DNA from: Anseranas semipalmata
Taxonomy: Eukaryota > Chordata > Aves > Anseriformes > Anseranatidae
NCBI GenBank assembly: GCA_013399115.1
Contig: VXAA01005268.1
Location: forward strand, 62,001-126,000
Direction of reading: 5' to 3'
Length of the DNA stretch: 64,000 nucleotides
Shown piece by piece: positions 54,060 through 64,000 of this stretch (position 1 is its first letter; every line of letters starts with the position of its first letter). The translations under genes were made by a program, and so were the position numbers. Under the pieces are notes generated by a model. That model was not told the origin of the DNA. It saw only the letters and a list, made by a program, of their open reading frames with translations, and made no database searches.

Positions 54060-57000
54060 TCTATACTTTATTCTTTACAAATGAGGAAGAAGAAGAGAGG
54101 ACATACTTCAGCTGGGGCTGTCTCAGCTCGGAGCTTCTTCTCCAGGTCTCATCCATGAGCTGACCCTCCAATGACTGCCAGAGGCAGGAAGACTTTCCAA
54201 ATTCCCACACTTTTCCAATATACCATGCCTTCACAGAATGAAAATCAGTTGCCAAGGCACCCTCCTCCAACAGGCTGTCACCCTGCTATGGCTTTGCTTG
54301 CGGTCAAGTGCTTCACTTTGGCTTAACTAAAGTCACAGAAACCTCTCTACAGGGCAAATGCATGTTCAAAGGGATTTATAAATCAACACGATTGAAGATT
54401 ATGAACTCCAAGTGAAAAACAAACCAGTTCATTACTTTCAAAGATAGCTCACAAGGACACATGAGTAAACTAAGGTGCTTTCAAAATACAGCTTTGTTGT
54501 AATAAACCTCTTTTGCCTCACCAGCATCTGCCTCTGCCACATGGAGCTAGCTACCTCTCGCTGTAACCACACTAAAAACAAACCTTGCAAAGACAAGAGC
54601 CTAGAAATACAGCACAAAAGCACTGCAACAAGCTGCCATTTTCATCTCGGTATTTGAAAGATATTAAACACTTCTATCAAATATGTATTTGTGCAAGTTT
54701 AAAATCAAAGCATGGTCTCTATCTTTCCATTACTTTTTTCACTACTATGTAATCTCAGCATTTTTATTAATGTAATATAAATATGTATTTATATCTTAGA
54801 GGCTAGGGCGAGCCCCATCTCAGCTTCAACCAGGCACACTCATGAATTCTTCTGCTCTTGCCACCACCCAGGAGATTTCAGGTCACAGTCTTTAGAGGTG
54901 CCCTTCTTCAAAAGCCAACGCGCCTACCAGAAAATCCCAGCTGTTGGACCTCAGAGTTGGATGCATTGATCTCTAGCACTACTCAAAGTGTTATGAACCA
55001 AATTATTAGTATTTCTATCAAAATCCCTCTTCTGTTCACCAAGGTGGGATCCCATGCTGCTTCTCGAAAACATCAACCCTCTGTCGTGTGCCGTCACCAT
55101 TTTGTCCTATGGCCCGGAGCTCCTCCTGGATCCCCAAACCGGGTGAAGCCCCCAGCATCTGAAATCACAGCTCTATCCAAATACACTAGGTAAAACACAA
55201 TGTAATAATAGAGAGGCAATGCCTTAAACTGCTCCTTTTTTGGGTTGGCCAACTGGAAACAATTTCTGAAGGAGAATGAGCCCTTTCATACACTCCTATA
55301 GATTTGCTTCCCTGTCCTCTTTTCTTCCTCCATCATTCTCCCTACGACTGCCCACTGCAGACTAGCTCATGTTTTCCATCTAAGCAGCACAGTATAGATG
55401 CTCTTGCTCAAGAACTCAGCTGTGACACCATCAAAGCAGCACAATTATTAGCCAGTTTTAGTAAAACATACATTAGCCACAAAGTTGCACTGAGTTCTTC
55501 TCCACTGCCTAATTGAATGAATTTTGTTATTTCCCTGTTGATACAAATAATTATTGTAAATGGCGCTATGTTGTTTTTTCCAATTAAGAAAACATCACAA
55601 AAAGTAACTGATTGCGAGTACACTGTAAATGATGTATCGTTATACTGTAAATTATACATCTGCGATCTCAGATTCAATTAGCAATTAGCCAGGAAGGTAA
55701 GAGAGCACTGTAATAGTTGGGAGTCATGAGTATTACTGTAAGATGATGTGGCTGATAATTTCATGACTACTTGTGTTCCTGCTGGTGTGGAATGGGATAC
55801 TGCGGAGTAACGTCTGCCATCTGGTGCAAGTGAGAAAAACAGAATAATGTATATCATCGCTGAATTTCTATGTCAGTATAAATATTTCTATCAGAGACTA
55901 GAAGATATTTGTTATCCATCCTCCCGCAGTGCAGCAATATGCAGGATCGACACTGCAGCTATTACTTTATACTGGCCAGAGAGAAATGCCTTTTAGTTGT
56001 TATTACATCCTACACATATAAAATCACACCATATGACCTAACAGTATGTAACGAAGCTGTTGCTGAACAGATTCCAACAAAGTTTTGAAAAATGAGTCGA
56101 AGATGAACAAGAAAATATACTTAAAAGTTTCTTGCGTTTATCCTGAACTCTCAACCTTAACTGTATTTTACACATGCAGCAGAAACACCCTAAAGGTTTA
56201 CAAAGTTGCTGAACAGTGATGTCTACACAGTCCTGAAAGACACTAATTTACAAGCAATTTATCAAGCTGCTGGGTGCTTTACATCAGTGTTTTCATACCA
56301 TTCAATTTAAATCTAGCTACGGAATTATTGAACTTACTAGCAAACTGGATGTACAGTACTTAGGTATGCTGTCTCCATATCAAAAAATATATCAGAATTA
56401 CGCTTTCCTTGTAAATTGAGAATATACTATCAATTATTAAGTTTCAGTTTAGTTTCAGAAGATAAACTTATTATGTATTGAATATTTAAATACACGCACA
56501 CAAGTATTCCTTGTAAATTATGTAATTTCAGACTTAGCCAGTCAGTCAAAAACCTTCATTTGAAATGTTGAGAAATTCTCAATTCTCTTGGATGTTACTA
56601 GAACCGTTTAGGGATGCAAGGTATGAAAATCCTTTTATTTCCCATATCTGGTCTTCAAAAGATGGTTTGTTCAGCACACTATTGCCTGTTCTCACTGTTA
56701 GATTGGATATCTCAAGATATTTGGTGCTTCTTTTAACATACCAGCACCGAGGGTCAACTTTCTGTGAGGCTCTTGACAAACAAAATGTGCTTCTGGTTGA
56801 TATGTTTGTGGGAGAAATTTTAAAAATATAGTTCATCTCCCCCTTAGCATTAAAAAAGTAACCAAAATAAGGACGTATATTTGATAAGCATATAATTTTA
56901 AAATTAATGTATAGATTTTCAGAGGCAAGACAAGCTTTGTGCTGGACAGGTATTCCTGGCTGCCAGAAGTGACAGAAAATTTGGGCATCAAACATTCTGG

Positions 57001-57750
57001 CTGGAAGAAGACAGATTTATGAGGGAGCAAACACATTATCATAGCATCAATGAGAAGACCAACAGCTTGCATGCAGAGGGAACTACTCAGAGTGGGACGA
57101 AGTGTTTGTCCATTAAGATTAATGGGTGCCCCACATTCCTGCCTAAAGCACACATTTTCCTATTCCTATTCTTATTCTTCCCTATAGAAATAAAGTGCAT
57201 TTTTACAATCTGTTGAATATGGATTTATAGTTGCTATTCTCTTAGCTGACCCAAGTCATCCCCAAAGGAAATTGTTTATACAAACAGGTCACTCTCATAC
57301 AACTACCACCTCCACCAAAATCATACATACGCAATAAGACAATTTAAAAAACACAACCACTGCCCTGCCTTCATCTGTCTACCCCATCCAGAAGACCATG
57401 ATGATGTCCTTTTGCCATACCTGAGAAATATGCCCAAGTAGCACAAACATCAAACATTCCAGATCTTCAAACATATGGGGATGACAGTGCCAAGATGAAC
57501 TATTTTCTTATGTCTACAAACAAGGGAAAATCTGCATTTGGCCACTCAGTTGAGAAGTAATTCTTATTTCCCCATTGAGGACCTGCCTCATCGCAACATG
57601 CAACACTAAGTGACGAAGCACAACTCCAAAAGCATAAAACCACTTCCAATGTAATTCTAGCCCATGTCCAAATTGCAAGTGCCCTCTGAGGACCACAGAA
57701 GTCCTTGAAAAATTATCTCAGCATAAGAGCTACATCATAAGGAGCACTTA

Positions 57751-57873
<123 letters not shown>

Positions 57874-59211
57874 TTAGAAAATTTGTAATTAATGAATAAA
57901 GCCTGTTTGTTCACACAGGGATTAATAATCTCCCAGATCTCTCAGGAAAGGCTTCAGTCCATATCCCCTCTGGAAACTACATAATTCTCCAGTCCTACAT
58001 TTTTCCCTCAGCATCAGCAACCAGTTACTAATTCTCCATAAGCTAGCCTCAAACCATCCAATAAAACGAATAGTTATTTTCCACTAAGATACCCACTACT
58101 CTTGGAAAAATATAATACTTGTGTTTCTTTGAAGGTTTTAAGCTCTAAACATGGAGTTGGCTGCACAAGCACAGTCATTGCCCATATGGAGTCAACAGCA
58201 CAAAGAGGTTCCAAATATTTTATGTGTATAAGACAGACACATGGCATAGGCTTCTGCTAGTTTTGTTCCACATGATTTCTTGCATTGTTAAGTTCACTTA
58301 ACAGAGAGGAAAAAAAAATCTACATTTAGCCATAATTGAAATGAAGCAGTTTGGAGCATTACAGGCTGAAGGATGGCTCCTTTCCTTTTTATCATGTCCT
58401 GCATTCAGTGAGGAGGTAATTCTAGCTAGAGCAAAAATCAAGTATTTTCATCACAGCTTAAAGGAAAAATAAAAACAGGATGGTATTTCGATTTTTGCAG
58501 TAAAAGATAAAAGCAATTACTGCTGATGGAATGGAGACTTTTACATGTAATGTAAGACAACGTGAGGCATAACCTAGCGCAAGCCCAAGTTTAAGACGGC
58601 ACTGCAGCAACAGGTAGATGACTTCACATCTGTGAGTGATGATGTCCTATCTCTGGGGGTCCTCTTTCTTTTCTGAAAAGAATTCAGAAGAAAAGTAGTA
58701 ACTGATCATCTGAACACCCTTCTACTTTGTATTATCTTTGTAAGTGGCTCTGGTTCCCCGAGCCAGTATGGGATACACATCCCAGCAGCCATCTAACAAC
58801 AAAGCCCCCTGACACACTGCTGGGAGCTGAGAATGGCATGACATCCTCCGCTCATTACCGAGACTGTATGAGAGATGAGTGTTATTGATGTAATGGCCCT
58901 CTATGGGAAATATTTTCTCCTTTTCAGCTAGCCCTTATCAGAGGCAGCTCATACTTCTTGCGGTATGCGAAAGTGGGTGAAATACGGCCCCCCGCAATCA
59001 GTGCATGGTGGGGATCATCTCCCCTAACATTAACCATCTCTAAATCTGGTTGTCCAGGCTCTGTCCATTGTCAGTGGAAAGGGACAGGCATTTCCAAAGC
59101 CTGAGCTGTCCAAAATTTAAGTGGGATGAGCAACCCTCTAGAGGGTTTACAAGTGAAAATCCCTCATCTCTCTTCTTCATTGCAGGCTGTCCGTTTGCTT
59201 TAATCAGAGCT

Positions 59212-59225
59212 TTTGCATATGCAAA
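59212..59225. promoter_or_regulatory. Palindromic octamer-type motif
   Basis: tttgcatatgcaaa is a perfect 14-bp palindrome made of two overlapping ATGCAAA/TTTGCAT octamer cores. It resembles sites on which POU-domain factors dimerise. No conservation information is available here, so function is a guess. Confidence 0.3.
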
Positions 59226-60884
59226 TTCACAAAGCCAAAATCTGGAACGTCAGACACTTCCTTTCTGATTTAAAGACACTCCAGTTTAATTTTACTATTA
59301 AATTTACAGTTCTGCCCTGCACTGTCTCCAGTTTCTTGTACGGATGGTAAAACAGTGGGTTTGAGCCATTAGTGAGCACTGAGTCTACAACACACTATGT
59401 TTAACATCTGCAGTGACTCATCAAAGATCGGATGAGACGAGCCAGGAAGATTTGTAGCTGATGAAAAAGAAACTAGGACAAACAAAGGGAATTCTAGCAC
59501 ATATTTAAGCTCTTTCTCCGTAACCTCTACTGATCCTCAGAAATGAATGCTAAGGGATTAATGGAGTAATTTCTACATAGCTCAAAGTGATGACCTATCT
59601 GAACAGCCACAGCACCAATGAAGAACCTACATGACATGGTATTAAATTGGTGCCACACCATCGCTTTTAAAGGGAAAATGGTGTACAATGGCACAGCATG
59701 ACACACACACAGTCTCTTGGTAAAGGGAAGATACTGAACAGGCACAGAGCAGCAGCAGGTAGCAACCAAAAGGGATCAAACTGTTTTCATCTGATGTATT
59801 AGTCAACAGATTTCTGCTCACAGGTTGTTTTGAACAATCTTTGATTTCTATTCACCTGCACTGGAGGAAATACACTAATAAACAGCAGTGAATTGTAAGG
59901 CCATGTTCCCCAAACATTTTTGCAGCATTAAAAGCACCTTTGCTGCTGCTGCATTCATATTCCCAATTTTGCAAGAAGCTGCTTGTTGATCACAGGCAGA
60001 CTCAGATAAGGGAACGTGTATGGGATAAATTGGTAGCCACATGCCCCCAAACAACTAAACAACAACAGGCATTGGATCAAGTGCGGTGGGTGGAGTTGAG
60101 GGAGAAAAGAAGAAGAGGATTTTGCTACTAAGAGAAATATCCACGAAGCACAGATTGAAAGAAAAAACAAAGCAAGAGTCTTTCGAAGCATTTCTGAGAG
60201 AAGTGCTGAGCTCAGAAATTTAAAAATCTTGCTTCGCTTGACTGTCTCTACAGAAGCTCTAACATAAAAGGCAGGAAAGAGTTTTTAAAAGTAGCTTTCG
60301 CTACTAATACACAGTGCTGTTGAATGCAGGAGGTACATGTGAGGTTCCAGGTACATGAGCTGGAGCCAGAATTTCTTCTGGCTTACTAAGCCGCCTGGGT
60401 TGGGTTTCAGCATGGGACATTATGTGCCCCTGCTTCAGAAAGTCCCAGGCAGCATACACTGATAGGTTTATTCTGTGTTTCATTGCTATTTATTGCGTGT
60501 TTCACTGCTAAGGCTCTATTCCTCCTAGCGTGGGCCGTATCCTTAGCGTGGGGTAGTTCTCATATCACTGTGTAGCTATGTCCCGCTCCAGGCATTAAAA
60601 TTAAACACTCTCCCACTCCATCCTTTGTCAGTCACTGATACCTCTTCTGCAATTCAGTAAGGTTGGAAGAGAAAACTCGGCAGAACTTAACTGTCCCTGT
60701 GGGAATTTCTGTCAAGCCACCACGATCCAGCTGAGCATCTGGGAATTTCTCAACAAGTCCATGTGCGTTATTATAGTATCCCTTTTTCTGGACAGCAGCT
60801 GCCACAATAAGATAAAGCAGCAAAGGCCAGGGAGGTAAAGCCAAGGAGCTTCTCAAGAGGGATTACCGAGCTCTGGAGCAATGG

Positions 60885-61115
60885 CCAAGGGCATGGGGGG
60901 CTTTCTCCTCCATCCTGCTGGCTTGAGGAGTGGATGAACCATGCAGGTCAACAACTGGTTGCCCAGCAGGAATTTGGTTTCTACAACCATGGGACTCGGA
61001 GGATTGAGGACTGCTAGAAAGGGATGGAGCCACAAGGACCAAGTGGGTCAAAAGCACCCTTGCCAACAGGCTGGTCAACATGGCAAGGAGGGCTTTTAAC
61101 ACTTGATGAGGAAGG
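60885..61115 (+). mobile_element. CR1 5'-end fragment (probable)
   Basis: The plus strand carries, in order, aactggttgcccagcagga, ggtttctacaaccatggga, agggatggagccaca and aacaggctggtcaacatggc followed by aaggagggcttttaacac. This is the pattern of the CR1 5' untranslated/ORF1 region (caactggctg..., ggcttctacga/catggg..., ctggccaacctggtgaggagggctttaaac) as I remember it. No CR1 sequence continues on the 3' side after about 61115, so the copy is a 5' piece cut off from the rest. Confidence 0.55.
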
Positions 61116-62352
61116 GAGGTGCATCGTCCCATTAAAAATGGTCTGAGTAGAAAGGATTTGAAGTGCGCATATGGTTGTCTTTATTCTGGGAAAAAGATGA
61201 AATCCTACTTCTGAGTGGAGGGAATCAAAAGAGCACAAGGGAATACCGTCAGATTTGTACCTCTACAGTCCACGATTAGCTTCATTTCGGAAACCTGTCC
61301 ATTATTATCTTATTCATCTGAAAAAGACCATTTTTTTCTTCTGATAAAGACTGGCACTTACAGACAGTGGAAGATGATGGTGAAAATCTAGTGTGAATAT
61401 CCGAGAGCTGACAGCCTCCTCAGGAAACCACCCAACCGTGTACAACACCCACTCTTCCTCTAGGGATGCCATGTTTGTGGTTGGGTTTTGTGGTTGTTTT
61501 TTTTTTTGCTACCCTTAATTATGCAAGGACTACATTATCTGCCTTGGTGCAAATATCAAATCCAAGAACCAGGAGGCTCAGGTTGGTCTAATTTCAAGCA
61601 TATTTATCCATTTGTGTTTACTTTTCACGTATTCCATCTGATCTGCAGTGGGAAACTACTGTGTATTCCCTCGAATATCAGTATCCTGCTACGTGGAAAG
61701 AAGCCAAATGTTTCTCAAGTGTAATAGTATTAGGCCAGCTAAAACAAAAAAAATGTCGAATGGAAGGAAAAAACTAGATCTATAAAATCCCACCAGGATT
61801 TTATGGGAAAAGAGGTCAAAAAGCATATTTTCCCCTGTGAGCAGTAGAGCAGAAACTTAGACCATTTTTCTTCCCCAAAGAGAAAGCCGAGACTTCTCTG
61901 GGTTCCTATTATTTAATTTCGAAAAGCCATGAAGTGATAGCCATGGGAATGAAGTCTGCAAGTCAGCCTTGTAATAGGGATACTTGGTAAAGAAAAGTTG
62001 AGCATTGCAGGGTGTACTATAAAAAATGGTTACAAGGATGTTGGTATGAAGAAGTATTCAGGGACTCAGAGTAAAGGAGTGTCTGCAATCAAATCAAAAG
62101 GCAAAAATAAAAAGAAAGCTCTGACCCAGCTTAGAAAACTGTGATTTAGTTAGACGGACAAAGCAGGGAGATGCACGCGGCATGCAGGAAGAGAGTTAAC
62201 ACCTCGGGGTGGCACAGGACTACCCAATGCAGATAACCCACCGAAGGAGAAAGGACAGAGCTTTTTGGTCATGTACAGGGAGACTTAACTGTTTTCAAGC
62301 CCCAGGGTGTTCACTGTGAGCATACATGTAAAGAAGCACAAGACTTACTCCA

Positions 62353-62369
62353 CCCCCCCACCCCACCCC
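62353..62369 (-). promoter_or_regulatory. Possible G-quadruplex tract near a 5' splice site
   Basis: The plus strand has C7, A, C4, A, C4, so the minus strand, and therefore the PRKG1 pre-mRNA, has G4 U G4 U G7, enough G for four G-triplets with one-base loops. It lies about 170 nt downstream of the GTAAAT donor of exon 62618-62541. Intronic G-runs near donors often act as splicing enhancers, so a role is possible but unproven. Confidence 0.4.
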
Positions 62370-62540
62370 TTCAGGCCACTCTTCCCTACTGATACAATGC
62401 CAAGAAGTTTAATTAAATGTCAAGTGTTGCAACGTTTGTGCCTCTGGGAGGGGAGACAGAAAGCACTGGCTGGCACTGAATTTCAAGAGTATATCATCAC
62501 CATCGCCACCACCACTTTCCTTAGAAGAGTGACAATTTAC

Positions 62541-62618
62541 CTTTCCTTTGCTGATTATAAAGAAAGTGTCCCCTCGAGCACCTTGTCGGATAATATACTC
62601 TCCGCTTTCATAGTGTGT
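62541..62618 (-). CDS. PRKG1: PRKG1 coding exon, start of cGMP-binding domain B (26 codons)
   Basis: This exon encodes 26 residues, from THYESGEY through GARGDTFF to ISKGK, matching the first beta strands of the second cyclic-nucleotide-binding domain of cGMP-dependent protein kinase 1. PRKG1 is a cytosolic serine/threonine kinase activated by cGMP in the nitric oxide and natriuretic peptide pathways, prominent in smooth muscle, platelets and neurons. The minus-strand acceptor is a long T-rich tract ending ACAG (plus 62619 onward) and the donor is AAG/GTAAAT (plus 62540 downward), weaker than the GTAAGT donors of the other three exons. The exon starts and ends in phase 0 and is 78 nt, so skipping it would keep the frame. 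PRKG2 is the only close alternative, but the residues and the following exon fit PRKG1. The Ser in THYESGEY differs from the Asn I recall in mammals. Confidence 0.96.
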
Positions 62619-64000
62619 CTGTAAAAAAATAAAAATAAAAAATTAACAATGAAACATAATCAGAAACTGGTATTCAGTGGATAATTTGGCAGTTTTGCAA
62701 GATAACGCTTACAGAAACATAACCTTGGGCCAATTTTATCCAAGTCTGACACTGGTTGTGATTTAAGAATTGTCCTATGTCAAGGAATATAATGATTAAA
62801 AAGAAACCATTTATGGCTTGCCCATTTTTCTTATTACTGTGCCAGTGCCAGCTTTTGCCTAGATGAATTATCCCCACAGCCTAAATCCACTTTTACTAAG
62901 TAAACCTGACACAGATATTTTTGACAGAGAATACAGTACGTGAACTAAACTGCAATAACGTATCTGTTGTGAAAATAGTTCTCTACTTAAACCACCAAAA
63001 AAATTGAACTTTTCCAGCACTGCCAGCAAGGTTTTATTGAACTAATAATTTTTGCTCTTCTCCTGTTATTACAGTAGTTTAATCTATCTTTTTTTGTCTT
63101 ATTTTATGGAATATTTACTGCTAAATTTCTGTCATGCCTTATGAAAGCTTGCATCTAAACTTAATAGGATAGCTTCATCCCTTGTATTACTCCCATCAAA
63201 ATCAATATGCATTTATACATCACCAAAAAATAAGCCAATATGTTCTAAATAAAGACTTCACACAAATATTTAACCCCCCCCAAACCAGCACTTTCTTCAG
63301 AGATGCTCTGAAGCTTCTGGTCTTTTACCCACGGGTAAACCAAAAGCTGTTGTCTTAACCAGGCCTCTGCAGAGAGTGCAGGCGCGGCGGCGGGTCTCGG
63401 GTCTCTGGTGTCCCAGCGCTGACGTGTGACAGAGCCTGCCCCAAAACGCCGCGCGTGCCAAGCTCTGGCGCGGGTGTTGTTAGGCTACAACGAGCACAAA
63501 GCCCCAGGAAAGACCGCCAGATCTTTTAATCCTAAAGTGTGTATAAACAACAGCAAGCACGGATTTGAGCTAAGAAAGGGGAATTAACCAGAATCCTAGA
63601 ATTTGGTTAAAGCTTTTTTTTTCCCCAAGGGTACTCTAATTGACCTGTATTTATCCACCTTCTTGGTGCCACTTACAGACTGATAACAGACTCCAACAGG
63701 AAAATAAATACATAAATGCACATGGCGAAGTATCTATTGCATCTGAGAAAAACAGCTCCTTGCTTTGGGAGCACTGGACATATGGTGATATTAATGAAAA
63801 ATAATTGTCCTAAGAAAATATATTTAAGTGAACTATAACAGGCAATTAATTAGGTTAGTTCTTAAAAATACATATACTTAGGCTGCAGGTGCTTACACAA
63901 TACTAAAAAAAATTTATAGGTAAAAAAAACAGAATGTCAAAGGAGGATGTTAGTGATCAATATCCTCAGACTCCAAAAGACTAGTAAATGAAAAAAAGTC
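62619..64000 (-). other. PRKG1 intron, 5' partial
   Basis: This is the 3' end of the intron before the first exon in the window. It is AT-rich apart from a CpG-rich patch at about 63376-63494. It has a perfect CC(A/T)6GG motif at 62807-62816, which is the sort of match expected by chance in a window this size. No exon or open frame with a recognisable domain was found. Confidence 0.85.
63376..63494. promoter_or_regulatory. CpG micro-island 0.8 kb upstream of an exon
   Basis: Fourteen CpG in about 120 bp, including gcgcggcggcggg and cgccgcgcgtg, in otherwise AT-rich intron. A tgacgt half-CRE lies at about 63420. On the transcribed (minus) strand it sits about 760 bp before exon 62618-62541, so a transcript starting here would enter the CNB-B domain. 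No exon or start codon context supports such a transcript yet. Confidence 0.35.

Overview
The window is vertebrate, and almost certainly bird, nuclear DNA. It lies inside one very large gene, PRKG1 (cGMP-dependent protein kinase 1), which is transcribed on the minus strand. A bird is indicated by CR1 LINE fragments of several ages, some with the typical avian 3' end, and by an avian endogenous-retrovirus LTR of the TG...CA type. The species cannot be named from the sequence. Base composition is AT-rich, interrupted by short CpG-rich patches.

Four consecutive PRKG1 coding exons are present. In transcript order they are 62618-62541, 57846-57752, 16045-15980 and 5560-5486. All have AG/GT splice borders, and their phases join exactly (0/0, 0/2, 2/2, 2/2). 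Together they encode about 105 residues: the second cGMP-binding domain (CNB-B), including the phosphate-binding cassette split between the second and third exons, and then the switch helix leading toward the kinase domain. No start codon, stop codon, promoter or kinase-domain exon was found, so both ends of the gene lie outside the window. The introns are at least 1.4 kb (5' partial), 4.7 kb, 41.7 kb, 10.4 kb and at least 5.5 kb (3' partial).

The rest is intron. By position: 1-5485, 3' partial intron with an AT-rich hairpin; 5561-15979, a TATAAATAG motif cluster at 13.5 kb and a CR1 cluster at 14.1-15.8 kb; 16046-57751, CpG-rich patches (18.2, 19.0, 26.6 and 51.6 kb), a solo LTR containing a 217-base assembly gap (22.3-23.2 kb), and CR1 fragments at 29.4, 38.3, 39.9, 43.5, 50.6 and 53.5 kb; 57847-62540, a POU-type palindrome, a probable CR1 5'-end fragment and a C-rich tract; 62619-64000, a CpG micro-island.

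I found no second protein-coding gene, no tRNA or rRNA, no CRISPR array and no bacterial-type system. Open reading frames outside the four exons are short, lack recognisable domains, or belong to CR1 remnants. The observations most worth testing are the CpG patches as possible intronic promoters or enhancers, the TATAAATAG cluster, the gapped solo LTR without visible target-site duplication, and the isolated CR1 5'-end fragment.
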